From Chaetomium olivaceum (Eukaryota; Ascomycota; Sordariomycetes; Sordariales; Chaetomiaceae): a stretch of DNA of 64,000 nt. The notes under the pieces were generated by a model. It worked only from the letters and a program-made list of their open reading frames with translations, was not told the DNA's origin and searched no databases. The stretch covers positions 1 through 64,000 of the forward strand of contig JAYWVB010000023.1 of assembly GCA_039881045.1 (NCBI GenBank), written 5' to 3'. How positions within the stretch are numbered: position 1 is the first letter of the stretch; every line of letters begins with the position of its first letter. The translations under genes were made by a program, and so were the position numbers. Of this stretch, positions 20,102 through 33,730 are shown piece after piece.

Positions 20102-20897
20102 TCACGCCTCCAACAGCCCAGCCTTCTTCAACCTTCTTCGAATATCCGCCGCCGTCTGCTGCATCGGGTTCAACTTGACATCCCTCGCCATCGCGGCCGT
20201 ATCATCCCCATGCTTATCCGCCAACCTCTTCAACCACTCCAACTCCCGCTCACTCTGATGCCGCACCGTCTTCTCCGTCGGCCTGTTCGCCTCGCGCTCC
20301 AGCGCCCGCAACACCTCCGGCCGATCCCCCTCCCCACCCCCAAACCCACTCCACTCCTCGTACTTCTGCTGCCTCGCCTGCGCCTGCGCCTGCTCCCGCT
20401 GCAACTGCAGCCCCGCCTCCCCTTCGTCGTCCGAGTCCAGATCGTTCAGCGGATCCCCCAGCGGGTTCTCGTCGCGCAGCACGCGGGTGATGCGCCCGTC
20501 CGCGTCGCGCTCCACGCGCACCTCGCCCACCCGCAGCAGGCCGTGGGCACGGTCGGCGGCCGCGGGCGCTAACGGGTCGGTGTTGGTGTTGAGCGTCGAG
20601 CGGTTGCTCGGGGCGGCGCCGCCGGTGGCTTTGCCCAGCTTGGCGACCAGGCCGAAGCGCGTGTAGTTTTGGGAGAGGGTCTCTTTTTGTTCCTGTGCAG
20701 GAAGGGGGAGGGGGGTTAGGATGGGCTTTGGTGGGGAGGGGGGTTTGGTTTGGTTGGGGAGGGGGAGTGGGAAAGACATACCAGGCCTTTGCGATGATGT
20801 CGTTGCCCAGCGGGTTCAGCGCCTTCTTGCGCCGGTTCGGCATGGTGACCTTGGCGCGCGACGAGCGCCGCTTGCGCTTCTGTAGTTCGCGACCCAT
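20102..20897 (-). CDS. NOP16: Nucleolar ribosome biogenesis protein NOP16 (possible 1-nt frameshift)
   Basis: Component of nucleolar pre-60S particles. Exon 1 is 20782-20897 and exon 2 is 20102-20692, around an 89-nt intron. The N-terminus is a basic stretch (RELQKRKRRSSRAKVTMPNR, then RKKALNPLGNDIIAKAW), and exon 2 opens with KETLSQNYTRFGLVAKLGK; both are Nop16 hallmarks. The C-terminus has VKLNPMQQTAADIRRRLKKA, also typical. Length 235, as expected. The splice junction is out of frame by one base unless the A run (T5 at 20684-20688 on the plus strand) is one base short, which would give the usual W-N-K-K-E-T sequence. An alternative is an unrecognised splice site. The middle is Ala/Gln/Glu-rich. 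Confidence 0.85.
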
Positions 20898-23335
20898 TGT
20901 GTGTGGTGTGGATGGGGGATTGGTTCGGGTGGGTGTTGGCGACAGCAACCTTCCTTCACCTTGTTGCTGTGCTGCTGTGGTGGACTGCCCTTTCGAAATT
21001 TCCCAGCCGTTGAGCGATAAGCCGGATTTTCAGTGGGGTTGGCTGCTTATCGGCAGTCTGGAGCTGGCAGCTGGCTGACACTGTCCACCTGACAGCCATC
21101 ACTGCTGACATGATCACTCATCTCCAATTCAGTTTTCGTCAAGGGTCTAAAGTCGTGTTTTACTTTTATTTCCTTAATATTCTTGAAATATTTACACAGT
21201 ACAACGGTCAAGAGAGGAGGGCCCATCCACTCCCAGACTATTCGTTACCGTGTAACCACAAGTACCTTACCTCAGCCGTGTCCGTAGTCGGCTGTCACAT
21301 GTCCTCAAACCGTTGCCGGTCCTTAGGCCTTGGCATCAAATCTTAGCCTGGTTGTCGGCGGCAGCTGGGGAACTCAGGGAGTAATCCCCCAAAAGGGTAA
21401 TACACGACACCCGTCCCAATCCTCCAACCACTCCCCCGAATCGCCCAAGCCGGCAACCCCCGGACCCCAACAACTCATCAACTCTTCGGAAACCTGAAAT
21501 ACACTAATCAAATCCATTGCCTCTTCATCCTCCGCGCATAATTCCGTGAACCCCAGAGCCGAAGCCGACGCAAACCACTCCATCCTTCCCGTGGCCAAGC
21601 GATGTCAACCCCGCGTTTTTCCCTTCCCAACAAAACCACCACACACTCGATTTCCTTCCTTCCTGAGCCTAGTACAGGTATGATCGGTCCATGTGGGTGA
21701 GGCCACTCTGGGCAGAGCGGCAGTCCAAGCACCTGCAACCCCCGTCGCATTCGGCACCCGCCAACAACTCTCACCCCCATATCCACCATTTGTTGCGCAC
21801 CTCCTCTCGCCCGCCCACCCGACTAGCAGGTAAGTACACAGTAAGTAAGCCCAAGACTCTTGGCTAGGTCGGCCATGACAATGCGGGGGAGACAAAGTAT
21901 TTGTGGTAGCGTCGTGATGAGCCGCAGAAGAGGGTGTGTGACGCGCATTGCACTGCCTCCCACAAAAAAACTCACCTTCTAGAAGCTGTCTAGAAGGGTG
22001 CTCCCGTCCAGCCAGCTTCGACCTGCCGATCTGAAAATCGATAGTCTCGGGCGGGCAAGCAGGATAGAGTCGGCGATGGGCTTACCCGCTCCCTCCTTCA
22101 CGCCCTCCCCCTGTGCTCTGCTCCATGATAGTGAAGATCGACAACGACAAAAATATCTTCTTTGGTGATCTTCCGAGTAAACCCACCCCACTGCCCTCTG
22201 TTGTTGCTCCCATGTAAACCCGCCCAGGTTTCAGCATCGCACATCTCGGCTATCCATCTAACCCACCACGGCACGCCAGGCAGGGGGGTTCGTATCTACC
22301 GGACGGGATGAACGGGCAGGGAAACAGGGGTAAGGAGAGAGAGAGGTACGAGAAACACCACGTCGCGGTAGGGAGAGATATCGGCTCGGCAGCCAAGACA
22401 TTGTTTCGGGAAGCTGGTCAAGAGGTGATGGGCAAAACCATTACGCCAGGGGGTAGGTACATATCCATACCCATACCCATACCCTTTGTATGACCATGCA
22501 GGAGACAAAGCTCCTCTCATATCCCCAACCCCTTCTCCCTCCCCCCCACGAGCCGTTTTCCTTCCTAGGCTAGACTCTCCGATCGCTCGGGCAACAGTGC
22601 ATGGTGCATGGAAATCGCGGTGCCTGGCGTCGGTACCAAGGTGGTACACATCTGGGACGGGCCTGGACGTACATATGTTCATCTCCTTGTGGATGGGAGG
22701 TGGGTGGCGGTGGGGGGAGGAGGAAAAAGAAAAAAATCGAGCAAAGCCGGGGGGATGGCGCAAGAGTCCCACTCGGTTGCCGAGATGGTAAGAAAGGGTC
22801 TGGGCCGGATGGGAGTTGCCGGTCGGCTGGCCGTGTCTGTTGTGTTGTTTTTGAAACGTCGTTTAGCGTTCATTGTCTAGGGCCCAGTCACTGTGAGGGA
22901 AATATTCGAACGAGAGAGTGAACGACAATGAGCGAGTGACCAGCATGGACTATTTCCCCGTGTCCCCTAGGAGCCTGCCTGCCCAACTAGCTACATACCT
23001 GACTATAGACTATGACAAACATAGATACCGGCGCCTCGTGAATGCCCCATTTCCAAAAGACAACTACCCAGGGTATGCATACATGGTACATGAGAAAAAG
23101 AAGACCAGTCGTAGACCGCTCTGCCATGGATGATGATAATATAGTAAGAAAAAGAAAAAGAAAACCGCAACAGAGGACCCGCTCCACGTGCCAGAAACCG
23201 GACCCCAAACAAAGTAAAATAAGACCACCAATGCATGTATGTGCTGTGTAACCACGCCGCGTACTGTGTATCCATCCCCACGATATCCCATACCATACCA
23301 CCTCACCATCCCTTAACAGCTCATGAACCCAACCA
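20898..23335. other. 2.4-kb intergenic region, no gene recognised
   Basis: Holds the NOP16 promoter side (with a TTTATTTCCTTAATATTC AT-rich patch near 21165-21190) and the 3' flank of the Zn2Cys6 gene. Small frames are present on both strands but none has protein-like composition or domain motifs. A short CCATAC repeat (three to four units) lies near 22466-22488. Confidence 0.35.
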
Positions 23336-26119
23336 TTAGAACATAATCCATTCCACCTCCACCCCCGGCCCGCCAATGCACTTGGCCCAATTAAACGGCC
23401 CGCCCTTTCCATTTCCTCCCATCCTCCCCTGGTGGTGGTGGTGAGGGTGATGCGGATGATGGGGATGGTGCTGATCGCGCCAGCCGCCCTCGCCGGCCCA
23501 CAGCCGCTCCAGCACCTCGAGCGCGGCCAGGTTATTCATGTAGCCACTGCGGGCCATGATCTCCCTGCACTTGGAGCGCACAATGCCCTGTTGCAGCTCG
23601 TTGACACACTCGCTGCCCGCGACGAACAGCGGCCAGAGCAGGAACTTCTCGGCGGCGCTGCCCGACTCGAGGCTGGTGGCGTAGTAGACGACCTGGCTGA
23701 CCAGGTTGCGGAAGTTGTTGTGGTTGGAGGGGACGTTGGGGCTGGCGAGCCGCTCCGTGTAGAGTAGCGCCGCGTAGCGGAACGCCTCGCTGAGCGAGCC
23801 GAGGTCCCGCACCTGCCCACTCGTCGGAGGCGCCGCCGTGAGGAGGGACGAGGACCCGACCGGGGACGGCGAGGACGAGGATGTCTGCGACGGTGCTGTT
23901 AAGGAGGCCCGCACGCGCGCCGCGTCGAACTCCCAGCTCTGGAGCGCCTGTCGCGCTTCTTTCCACTCGCGCCAGAACATGCTGCGCGGGTCGTCGTAGG
24001 CGGTCGGGACTGGAGGTGGGTTGGGTTCATCATCTCGTCGTCCTCCATGTTGGACGTGCTGAAGCCGTTGCCGTCGAATCGCACGCTGCTGTTGACGGGG
24101 GGGCAGGCCCCCGAAGATACTGTGGTGGTCTGAGCCGGTGTGGAGGGGAGGGGGCTTGAATGGGGAGTCGAGGGGGGATTCTGATCGGGAGGTGGTGATG
24201 CGGGGTAGCGGAGAGGAGGCGAGGAGAGGTTGTACGGGCCGGTGCTGTGATAGCAGATTCAGCCGGCCAAGCTTGCTGATGGTTTTGAATAGTTCGCGGT
24301 CGCACCCGACCAGGTTCTCGGCGCCTGGGGGTAATAACTGCGTATCCGGCGAGACACCGTAAAAGGAGGTGGTGAGCTGCGGTTCTCTATCGTTGACGCT
24401 TGCGGATATCGAGTCGAAATAGGTGAATAAGGCTTCCATCCATCCCGAATCTCTTGATGCCGGGTACGGCGACATCCTCCGTAACCCCAGAATCTTCCTC
24501 ACACCTGCAAACTGCGTCTGGAACTTTGCTACGCCCGACTCGGCCATCCGGTAGTGGCATAACAAAAGAATGGTGGCGAGCACAGAGTCGTGCATGGACT
24601 TCTCGGCGTCGTTGAGTTGCTCGTTGAGCAGACGGACGGCGAGGTTCCGGTGCTGGTACTCCTCGGCGAGTGACTGGTCGCTGGGCTGCACGCTGGATCC
24701 GCTGTCGATCGGGCTCATGTCCAATTGCCTCTCACCAGCATCCCTGCCATGGTGGCCGCCACGGCTGAGCCTCCTCTTCATTCTCAGATTGCATGCTGCG
24801 AGCGCGCAGATGGCGTGTTGTAAACTTCTGCTGCTGGTTCCGAGCCGGAGGATTTGTTCCCGGAAGGGGTTGTTGGGGCCGTCGATGAAAACCATGCTGG
24901 GACACATGGTCTTCTCGTAGTAGTCCATAAAGAATGGCATCTTGGTGATCAGGTCCGAGCTAACCTGCAGGACTGGCGAAGGCGACTGTGACGGGAACGA
25001 CCCCGGCCATGGTGCTGGGTTTCTGTCGGGGACGCTATGCGACACAGACTCATCATCCCCATTTGAAGAAGCCCAGAAAGGGCCGTGTGACTGAACGCTC
25101 GAGCTGTACGTGTCCAGGTCTGGTGTGCCAGGGACTTGAGCAGGGGGTTAGAGTCTGTTGCACGGGGATTGTAGGTGGTGTAACTCACCCAGGACGTCGC
25201 AGTCCTGAGGCATTTTGCGGCTCAACTGCACCTCCATGCTATCAACGTGAGAAAGATGAGAGTGGAGGCTCGACGCAGGTTCTGATGGCGCGTAGACGAG
25301 GCTGGGGCATGGGGCCGGTCCTCGCGAGTGTTCGATCATCATGGCTGCCACCGGGCTTTGGGGGACCGGCGAGGTATGGCTAGGAAAGCCCTCGTAGACG
25401 ATCGGGCTGTGGATAAAGGTCGGGACGTCTTCCCTCGGGAACGAGTGGCCAAGAGGGGACATGTAGTCGACGTCGCTCATCGAGTCGATTGGTGTCTGGA
25501 TCATTTCTCGTTGCATCATGTCCCCGGGTGACGATACCGGGATGTGCAGGGGCCGTGGAAATCTCGATGCATCGTTCGTGTTCATGCTTGATGAGAAAGG
25601 GATGTGAGTCCAGCCTGGCGGCGCCGTTTCGGTTGGGGATAGGTGTGCCATGTCGTAAGGGTGAAAGTGAGGCGTGGCCATTGATACGGACGGGTTTCGC
25701 CTATGGTTCATTTCCATCTTCACTTCCACCTCTTCCCTGATCACCCGGTCATCCTGTTCCGCTGGCCATTGCCCAGTTGAGGCGACGGATCCTGTCCGGG
25801 CCCGCACCGTCGTTGCCGACTTCGCTTTTCCTGAACTCACGGGCGGCGCCTTCGCAATGGGCAGCGACAAGCCGCGCAGCTTGCCCCGGCTCGCCACGCC
25901 GACGCCCCACGTTAGTTGTGTCTTGTACCCGGAGCATTCGTTGCCAATCTCCAAGCACTGCGAGCAATAAGGCCTCCTCCTGTCGCACTTGACATTCCGC
26001 TTGGCGCAAGTGAAGCAGTCATCCGCGGCTCCACCAGCGGGGGCCCGTCTCCTACGCTTCCTCGCAGAAGCAGCATCCTTTGCCGTCGAGGTCGCCGGTG
26101 TGTTGATCGGGGCGGTCAT
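23336..26119 (-). CDS. Zn2Cys6 transcription factor with Fungal_trans_2-type middle domain
   Basis: Exons are 25189-26119 and 23336-25134, with a 54-nt intron (GTGAGT...CTCAAG); joined length 909 residues. The zinc cluster at residues about 35-61 is C-x2-C-x6-C-x6-C-x2-C-x6-C (CFTCAKRNVKCDRRRPYC then SQCLEIGNEC), preceded by a basic patch RKRRRRAP and followed by the conserved TWGVGVASRGKLRGLSLP. The middle region (MPFFMDYYEKTMCPSMVFID, ALAACNLRM, ATILLLCHYRMAESGVAKFQ, then HFxGVRKILGLR-like) is the Fungal_trans_2 pattern. The C-terminus has a His/Pro tract. Around 24020-24103 the frame may slip twice in compensating directions: the alternative frame has an acidic segment NMEDDEMMNP in place of a Gln/Arg-rich one. 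The promoter side is a very long gene-free region. Target genes unknown. Confidence 0.8.
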
Positions 26120-29100
26120 GGCGAAGTGTTATCTCGGTGTCCAGGGCAATCCCTCGTCCGCCTTCGCTTCTGCAGATACCGGGCTCGGGGTTTCCAAAGT
26201 CCAGTGTTGTGAGAAGGCAAATCCAGGGCAACAGGACAACAAGAGTCAATGCTATCCAAGAAAAAGGCTGGCCTCCAATGGACAGCTGCTGACTGATGTG
26301 GGTAAATCGGCGGGAATATGGAGAAACTGACGGCCCATAGCACTGTGGTTGAGTGACAATGAGACCTGGTGTGGCAAAGGGGAAGTCAAGAAGGTTCAAC
26401 ACCTGGGTCAAGCAGGGTTTGCGGGCAGAAGCAGAAGGGCATGTTTTAATCAGAAGTGGGTGTTTCTCACTGATCACTGTGGCAGACGCTTGTGTGGTGC
26501 GGCCCCATGTCCAGCCCAAGAGCACCCCCCTCCCTTCCTTTTCGTGGGCAAGGCCTGGGGTACTCTGAGGTACATCCACACCAAGATTCCCTCGGTACCC
26601 CCCAAGCGCAAAATAGGCCCCGGTGTGGAGGCGGCCCTTCAGTGGGTGAGTGGTGCAACGGCTGGGAATCGGGAATTGGGGCGGCGACAGGTGACGGGGG
26701 TATGCAGTCCACAAGGGCAGGGGGGTCTCAAGGGCTGCCGAGGCCCACACCCCATCCATCGATGCAAAACCCTAGCCACATCCAGGTTCGACCAGGGCGA
26801 TGGCGGATGGCGCCAGGGGCGGGACGGTACCGCGAGTGCGCGGTCAAGTCGGAACAGACAAGCCAAAGCTGACAGAGAGGATTTGAAACTGCTGCAGCTG
26901 GGAGGGGGTAGCAAGAAGAACACACGGGATGAGATACCACGTAAAAGTGCCGCCCGTGCGGAATTCAGACCAAATAGATGCCGGCTTCCAGGTTCTTTAC
27001 AAGTAGGTTCCTTGACGTGATTTCGGGGAACCCGCAACTCTCTGAAGAAAAAGAGTCGGGCAAGTCGGGCACGTATCGGTATCCTTGCCAGAAGCGGGAT
27101 TCAAAACCGCGCAGGGTTTTTGCGAATTGGGGAGTGGGCGACGACTTCCAGGTTAGGAGCGGGGACCACAGCCCAGGGTTTTCTCAGGCTGAGGCAGGCG
27201 CTGGCAGGCGCTGGCAGGCATTCCATGGTGAAGCTGAAGAAAATGGCAGGCAAGAGCACGCACGATTCCTGGGGAACAAGACAACAAACACGCTCATTGG
27301 ATAGGTAAGGAGTGTTATTTCAGGCCCGAGCCAATTGCAACCAACTTTGCCCCTCGATTTCCCTTCCATTCCTTACTCGCATCGCAGCGCGATCTTCAGA
27401 GAAATCCCATCCCAACCCTATACAGGAGACGAACACCAGTTTCAAGTCGCTTTCGCTCCGGAGCACCTTAAACTCACATCTCGCTAAATCCACCAAACAA
27501 TTATCGCGACCAGTTCTTGCTCCTTTTCGGCTGGCTGCAGTTTCGGCAGGTGAAGTTTAGCGCTCCAACCCGAGGTTGTGAGGTGGGTTTGCAGTGGCCC
27601 GCCCACCGCCCGTCTCCGAGTATCAAGATCCAGCACCCCACCTGGTTATCAGACGAACTCTGGAGGATTCATTAGATAATATCCGTATCAGCGTTGCCCA
27701 AACCTGAGAAGCCAGCATCTAACTCTGTCAATGTTGCCGTTTCGCTCGCCTTCGATCATCATGGCTAAAAGAGTCTCGGGACGCCAACATCATTCGCAGT
27801 TAGTTGCCTAGCGAAATCTTTCGGACTGCGTGGTCATGGTAAGCCATCGAAACCAGGCGGACTGCCCTCATACTCCACCTCGCACAAAGCAGCGGGAGCA
27901 CGCAAAACGACGCCATGAGCCGGGCGTGGGGGTTCATGGTTACGAAGTATGTACGTCTAGTCGTTTTCGCGAAACTCACAGTCAAAGGGCCGCTTATCTC
28001 GGTTGCTGGGTCAGAAACCCAACGATAATACATATGCAAGAGCGTTGGTGAAGCTGCAAAAACACCTGCCCCATGAGGCCGTTTGGGGGGGAACTTCATT
28101 TGATAAGCTTCTCCCCGCTGGCTTCCTCACTCGCCTCTAAGCTGCACCGAAGCCCGACCCTCGTAAACCCATGACCCGCAAAATCGGCAAACTCTCTTAC
28201 GACGCTGGCAACTTTTGATGGCAAGAAGAGGCTGGTCAGCGGACCATTCCACCGTTGGCCTCCGACTTACTCATGCAGAGGCCACAGCCCCCACAAGAGC
28301 TTCTATGTGGGCTTCCACCGACCTTCTGTGCGGGCAGGTGAGGAGTGTTGCTTATCGATCGCCCGGTGAACGCAAGGGGCGGGAGAGGCCGTGGCGAGGG
28401 TCGAGATACGACGCCGAGGACTCCGGAACCCACCGAGATTGCCGGCCACTTCGACGTTGGTATGGTTAGCTTATCGACAAAAGAAGCCGAGCCTTTGGAC
28501 GCTTGCCCAACAACCGCAATATGACCGGACGTTCATAATTACCATAATGTCTGCTAGCGATACTCGTCCCGCCACTGCTCCGGAACCAAGCCGGAAGCCG
28601 GGGGGAGGTGGTGACGGAAAACGGAGTTTGTCGGGGTTCCCAGTTCCGGGTCGCCAAGCACGTCACAGGCCGCTGATGAAGGGCCGACCGACCGCTTGCC
28701 ACGCCAACCGAAGAGATTCCACTCTGAGGACTCCATCAGCCATCTCAAACCCACAAGGCACCCCGGTTTTTTAGCTTCAACAACCCTCGTTTCTACTCTG
28801 GTCATTGGCCACTGATTTTAGCATAAAACGTTCCAACCGATTAGCGTCTTCACTCGAAGATTCCCCTTCTCCAGACGGAGATTGTGTGGTGTTGATCCGT
28901 CTTAGTCTCAACCGCCAAGCTACCAGATTCATGCCTTGTCACACAGCCAAAAGGCATTGAATCATGCTTTGTTCAACACTCAGCAAAGGATGAAGCAACG
29001 AGCGAGCCAGAACAGCGCTAGACAACCATGGGAAATCCGTGTCTGAGCAAAATGATCCCGACACAGTATCTCAGTCGACCATCCGGTGACGAATTTGGAC

Positions 29101-32100
29101 TGTCTCATTGTGCCTCCTCCGCCGTTTCAGCATCTCAAAAACATCAATTGGGGGCACTTTTTGGCTTTTTACACCCGAAAGACACCCTGTCTTTCACATC
29201 AACAGTCTGCTGAGCGGGTTCTGGATTCCAGTTCTCTTCTTTATTCGTGGATCGCAGAGGCAACCTCCGGCCGAAACTAGGGGATGCCTGATCTTCGGAC
29301 CGCCTTTATCGCGGCCATTTGCTACAACTATTTGCTGGCCATGCCATCGCGTCTTTCCGAGGTGTCGGTTAGCTCGTTAGGTATCTAAACTTCTCGCTAA
29401 CTCCCTCTTCTCCACACGGGAGCGCAAGATATGCCGGTCGGGGGTCCTTCTCCTTCACGTGCTCGCGTGAACAAGAAGTGGGCTTTGATCCGCGGCGGGC
29501 ACCGAAACCGCAAGCACTTTCAGCTGCAGGGCAATGCTGATCCCTGAGAATACAGGCGGCGAATCACTGTTGACAGCCGTGTCTCTGTCATCAAGCACCG
29601 CTGAACTGATCGTCGTCTGAGACAGGTGCCGTATTTCAGCCTGCCAGCGAGCCGCTCCTCTTGAATCGAACCTGTCTTGAACAGCCTTGGGTTGTGTGAA
29701 CAACCACTGACCGCTGCCGCTGCCCTCTCCTCAAGCCCTGTCGCCGGTCGGCTCCACCGATTCTGGCAATGGCCGAGAGTCGGATGCACCTGTCATTGGC
29801 TGCACGCGACACCCAAGCTTTGCACGGGTTCCTTGAAGTAGCCAGTGGGATGCCGGGGACGCGGATGCAAGCCCAGAGATGTGGCTGGAGAAAACGGCCC
29901 TTTTCCTGACGCCGCTTCACGGCACCGCGTCTTGGCTTCCGCCTAACCATCTTCGCAACAAATTTGGGAGAGAACCTCGGCAGCGACTCCGGCCTCGTCT
30001 CGCCAGCTCAACCTCAGCTGGTATCCGCAAACGCCAGACCGGAGGCCAAGCCACTTATCAGCGCCCGGCTTATAACTAAGCTCTCACAGAGAGATGCCTT
30101 TTCACCGACTGGCTGACCGCGCTCCCATCGGATATTTGCCCTGAGCGAGAGCCGCGAGTACGGAAAACAAGAAGCGTTGTCCCGGTTTGCAGCACTTGTG
30201 CATCACACAGGGAACACTGCATCATGCAGCTGAAGCTTGCGCCATCAAGCACCAACCCGTCACCAAGCCGCCCTCTGCCAGTCAGCTTCACAGCATTCCA
30301 AATTAATTGTCCCCTCTGAACATCCACGAGGTCCTGTTCATCCTGTTTTACATCCAACAACTTCAGGTATCTCCTCAAGCATCTACACTGGCACCTGCTC
30401 GGGCGCGATGCCCTCCCTCTTATCACAAGCTCATCGCAAGCGCCCGCTGCTTGTCTGCTGGTTTGTGATTGCCTCACGGCTCTCTCCGACCGTTGGGACG
30501 GATGAAACGTTGCAATCGCTCTGGCAGCGCCTTGCCGCGTCCGGCAAGGTTCCGATTCCTAGCTGATCGTGCACGGTCTCCCCGCGTCTTGGCCCTGCCC
30601 TAACCCCCTTTCTGTCACCGAAGCCCAGGTCCCAAAAGCGTGGCGTCGTCGCAGTCGCATGCTCAGGCAGTTCACAGGCCCAGCAAACAGGGGGTTCTTG
30701 TGCGCTGCGTACCGCCTTGTCTCTCCCATGGCTTTGCCTGTAACGCCAAGGTGTCAATGTATCCGGCAGTCGACCCGATGCTGAGGAATCAGGCTGAGTA
30801 TTTTGGACTACAAGCCGTTCACATCATTCATACTTCGTACACTTTGTGGCTTTGCCTTTCTGGGTTCTGTGGTTCTTCGACAAGTCGGCACTCGGCGAAT
30901 GTTGGAAAACACTCAGGTCATGACGCTGTTGGTGCCGCATTCCCGTCAGGTCCTCTTTTCTTTCATCATCATTCGCCCGACCTTCAAGCTGGCGCCTACG
31001 ATGCCTCGCAGCAGATCATGTCGATCTCTCGCCACGAACAGGCCGATCCCCGATGGGTTGGTGTGTACGGTGTGGCTGGCGGAGGGAAAGCGGATACACG
31101 CGGGGCCAGGTCAAGCCATCCCGCCCGCTTGGAACCAATCTCGACTCCAACCTCCAATGTCTCACCATGTACCCCGTGGTCATGGAACTTCCATGGAGAA
31201 GGGTCCTTTGTTCGTCTGACCCCTTTTTGTTTTCCAGACCCGCTCGACGACTTAGACACCACGCCGCATGGCATGGCAAGCGTCGATAACTAACCATCTT
31301 CGAGCCCAAACTGAGACAGGCTCACTCAGTCAACCCCAGCAACCGCCGGGCATCGATGAGGCCTTTCCCTACAATGGTTAAGTTATGCTTCCCGCGGCTC
31401 GAGACTCGGTCCCCGCCCGCTCCTGGGCAACGCTCCTCGGGACGCCCGTATGACCTTTTCTTGCGGCTGTCACCCTTATTCGTGACTCGGCGACAAAATA
31501 ACGTTCGTCTTGTCCAACCGCGCGCACAGTAGCCCTACGCACGCACCCATAACGCATCTAAACAGCTGCGGTCAATATCGACCCGTGTCTTAGCCCGTCC
31601 CTATTGCGCGCCAGACGCACAAAGAAAGGTGACGAAAATAAAAGGGCATGGGCCACCCGACTCTTCTCATGTGTGACGGATGACCTCACGTGGAGGCAAA
31701 CGGGCGAGTCCAGCGCAATAATAGGGCATAAGGGCTTACCATGCCTTCCTCGCTTGTCGGAAGCTGTATATTGCTTTGCTTATTTTTTGGAGAACACTGC
31801 ATGCTGCGCTGCAAGGTGAAAGATAGCTTGCTGCCGTTGTTGTCCCACGCGGTTTGATCCTTTACAGTGCTCACCAAGCCCTTACCCAGCGGTGGGTGTA
31901 AAGCAAGCGGGAAGGGAGGTCTCTTCATATAATGGATAGGCTCTCTGGATTCTTAGATTGATACTTTTGGGTACTTGACGTGGTGTTTCGAGGTTGGGTG
32001 GTCATACAGAGAGACAAACACTTGCCCGTTGCGGCGTGAACCCTATCCCACTCGGGAAGAGGAAGACACATCCTCGGGGTTATCGCTGTCTACACCACGC

Positions 32101-33280
32101 CTCGGATATCCAATATCCCTTGCATTGCTCTCATCACCCACATACATTTCTATTTTCTTGCTATGCGGTGGGTGGGTGATACGGCCCCCACGTGAAATAG
32201 GAGGGCAATATAACAGCGTAGCAGCCAACAACCGGAGGCGAGATGGGCCGAGCCAACATCTCCCTACATCTGTTTATTTTTTTGTGTCACCAGCATCCCG
32301 AGCGGTGAACATACATTATGTTTTCCTATAACGGAACCTCCCTCATGACCAATACCGGCCAGTGCCGCATCGTCGTACAAACTCCAAGGAGCACGCGGTA
32401 CTGTGTCCCGTGTGACGCTACATATCTCAGCCCAGGGTAACGGGAGCGCGGATCCCGACGCATGGCTCTTTTTTTTCGTTCTGTGACTCGCGCTCTGGTC
32501 TTCTTCACATTTTGGCCCGAACCCGATGGATTCCGAGCCGGAACCCGCAGGAACGAGTCACCTTGGGTCGGTCTCCTCTTCCCCCTCGTGGTAACATCAA
32601 CGTGTGTCCAACGAAGGGAACGAACGAACGAACAAACCAACCTGATCTGGGGCCTCCTTCGTGAGCTACCGAGCCCAGTACCCTTCTGATGGTCCATGAG
32701 GCGTTGAGCAATGCCGTCATCGTTGGTTCGTATTCCCATCCAAGTTTGACCAAAGGAGCAATCCTTCCTAGACAAGATACGAACCGAGGGTGACACGTCG
32801 GATCCGGGCTCCGAAGAACGCCACTTGTCGTACCGACCCGGAACATGGCGGCGGGATTTACGGACGGAATCTGAGATCTGAGGGGTTGCTTTCGGTTGGG
32901 CCGGCGGGCCAATTCTGTGGTGGCGGATTACTGTTCATCTCGAGTTACTGTTTACTGATCCATGGATGGCAAGTACCGCTCTATACTTGACCGATTTTCA
33001 GGGAGAGTATATAGACGATGCTGTTAGTCGCGGGCAGCGTTCAGGGGCTATGTTGCGTTTTGCAACCGTTAAGCCTTGGCCAAGATTCTGTGTCTGCGCT
33101 GGACTGGGTATGCACGACGGAACACTGCTTGGTCACTGAGACATCGATATCACACTTGCCCCTTTTACCCGGGAGCTTGGTGAGAGGGATGACGTAGGTT
33201 AGGTAATAATAATGTTTGTCTTGACGGGATCATGCTAGTGGATGGACTCGAGGCAGGCAAGGAGGTATATCATGTTGGTG
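26120..33280. other. Gene-poor region upstream of the Zn2Cys6 regulator (about 7 kb)
   Basis: I find no convincing gene on either strand. The longest frames (for example 26349-27020 plus, 30640-31293 plus) have Pro/Arg/Ser/Gly-rich, motif-free translations typical of chance. Base composition is balanced, not strongly AT-rich, so it does not look like heavily RIP-mutated repeats. A short tandem AGGCGCTGGC (two units) occurs at about 27195-27215. The stretch may be an extended promoter or leader of the regulator, noncoding RNA genes, or old degraded sequence. Confidence 0.4.
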
Positions 33281-33281
33281 G

Positions 33282-33730
33282 TCATTCTTTACGAAGCCTT
33301 CCCTGCCCTTCATATGCATTGTGTATACCAGAAAGCAACCTCCACTCCCAGGTTGTCTTTATGGCACCCCCATGCTCAATCCAAACAAGATAACTGAGAG
33401 TGTTCAAGGCCCTTTCCAAGTCATCCAAGTTGTCAACAACAAGATAGTTGTCACCATAGGTCGATACCCTGAAGATGGGTAGCAATGCAGGACTGTCTTA
33501 GACTCAAGGAACAGCTATATGAAGCCAATATGGAGGTAAGACCTGTCATGCTGTTAGTTTGCTGCCACGACCAAGCAAAATAGCTAACTACGCTGATTAT
33601 GGCTATCAAGTCTTGAGTCAACCCGGTCAGCAACCCCCCCCCTCCCCGGTTAGAGAGAAAGCGAAGCACATCAGCAAGACAAGTCAACTTGTTGTGCCTA
33701 GAGCCATAGACCGAGAAGAATGAATCAAAA
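33282..33730 (-). pseudogene. Possible coding relic, unknown family
   Basis: Two minus-strand segments look like protein but are in different frames. One (about 33730-33600) contains KLTCLADVLRFLSNRGG; the other (33485-33282) contains STYGDNYLVVDNLDDLERAL and ends LSGIHNAYEGQGRLRKE. No ATG-led single frame joins them. I cannot assign a family. A G9 run (C9 at 33635-33643 on the plus strand) lies in the first segment and could hide an indel. Confidence 0.25.

Noticed and set aside
26349..27020. 223-codon plus-strand frame
   Set aside because: Gly/Arg/Lys-rich translation without motifs or hydrophobic core and with other open frames on both strands; treated as chance.
30640..31293. 217-codon plus-strand frame
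   Set aside because: His/Ser/Pro-rich, no recognisable pattern, overlapping frames on both strands.
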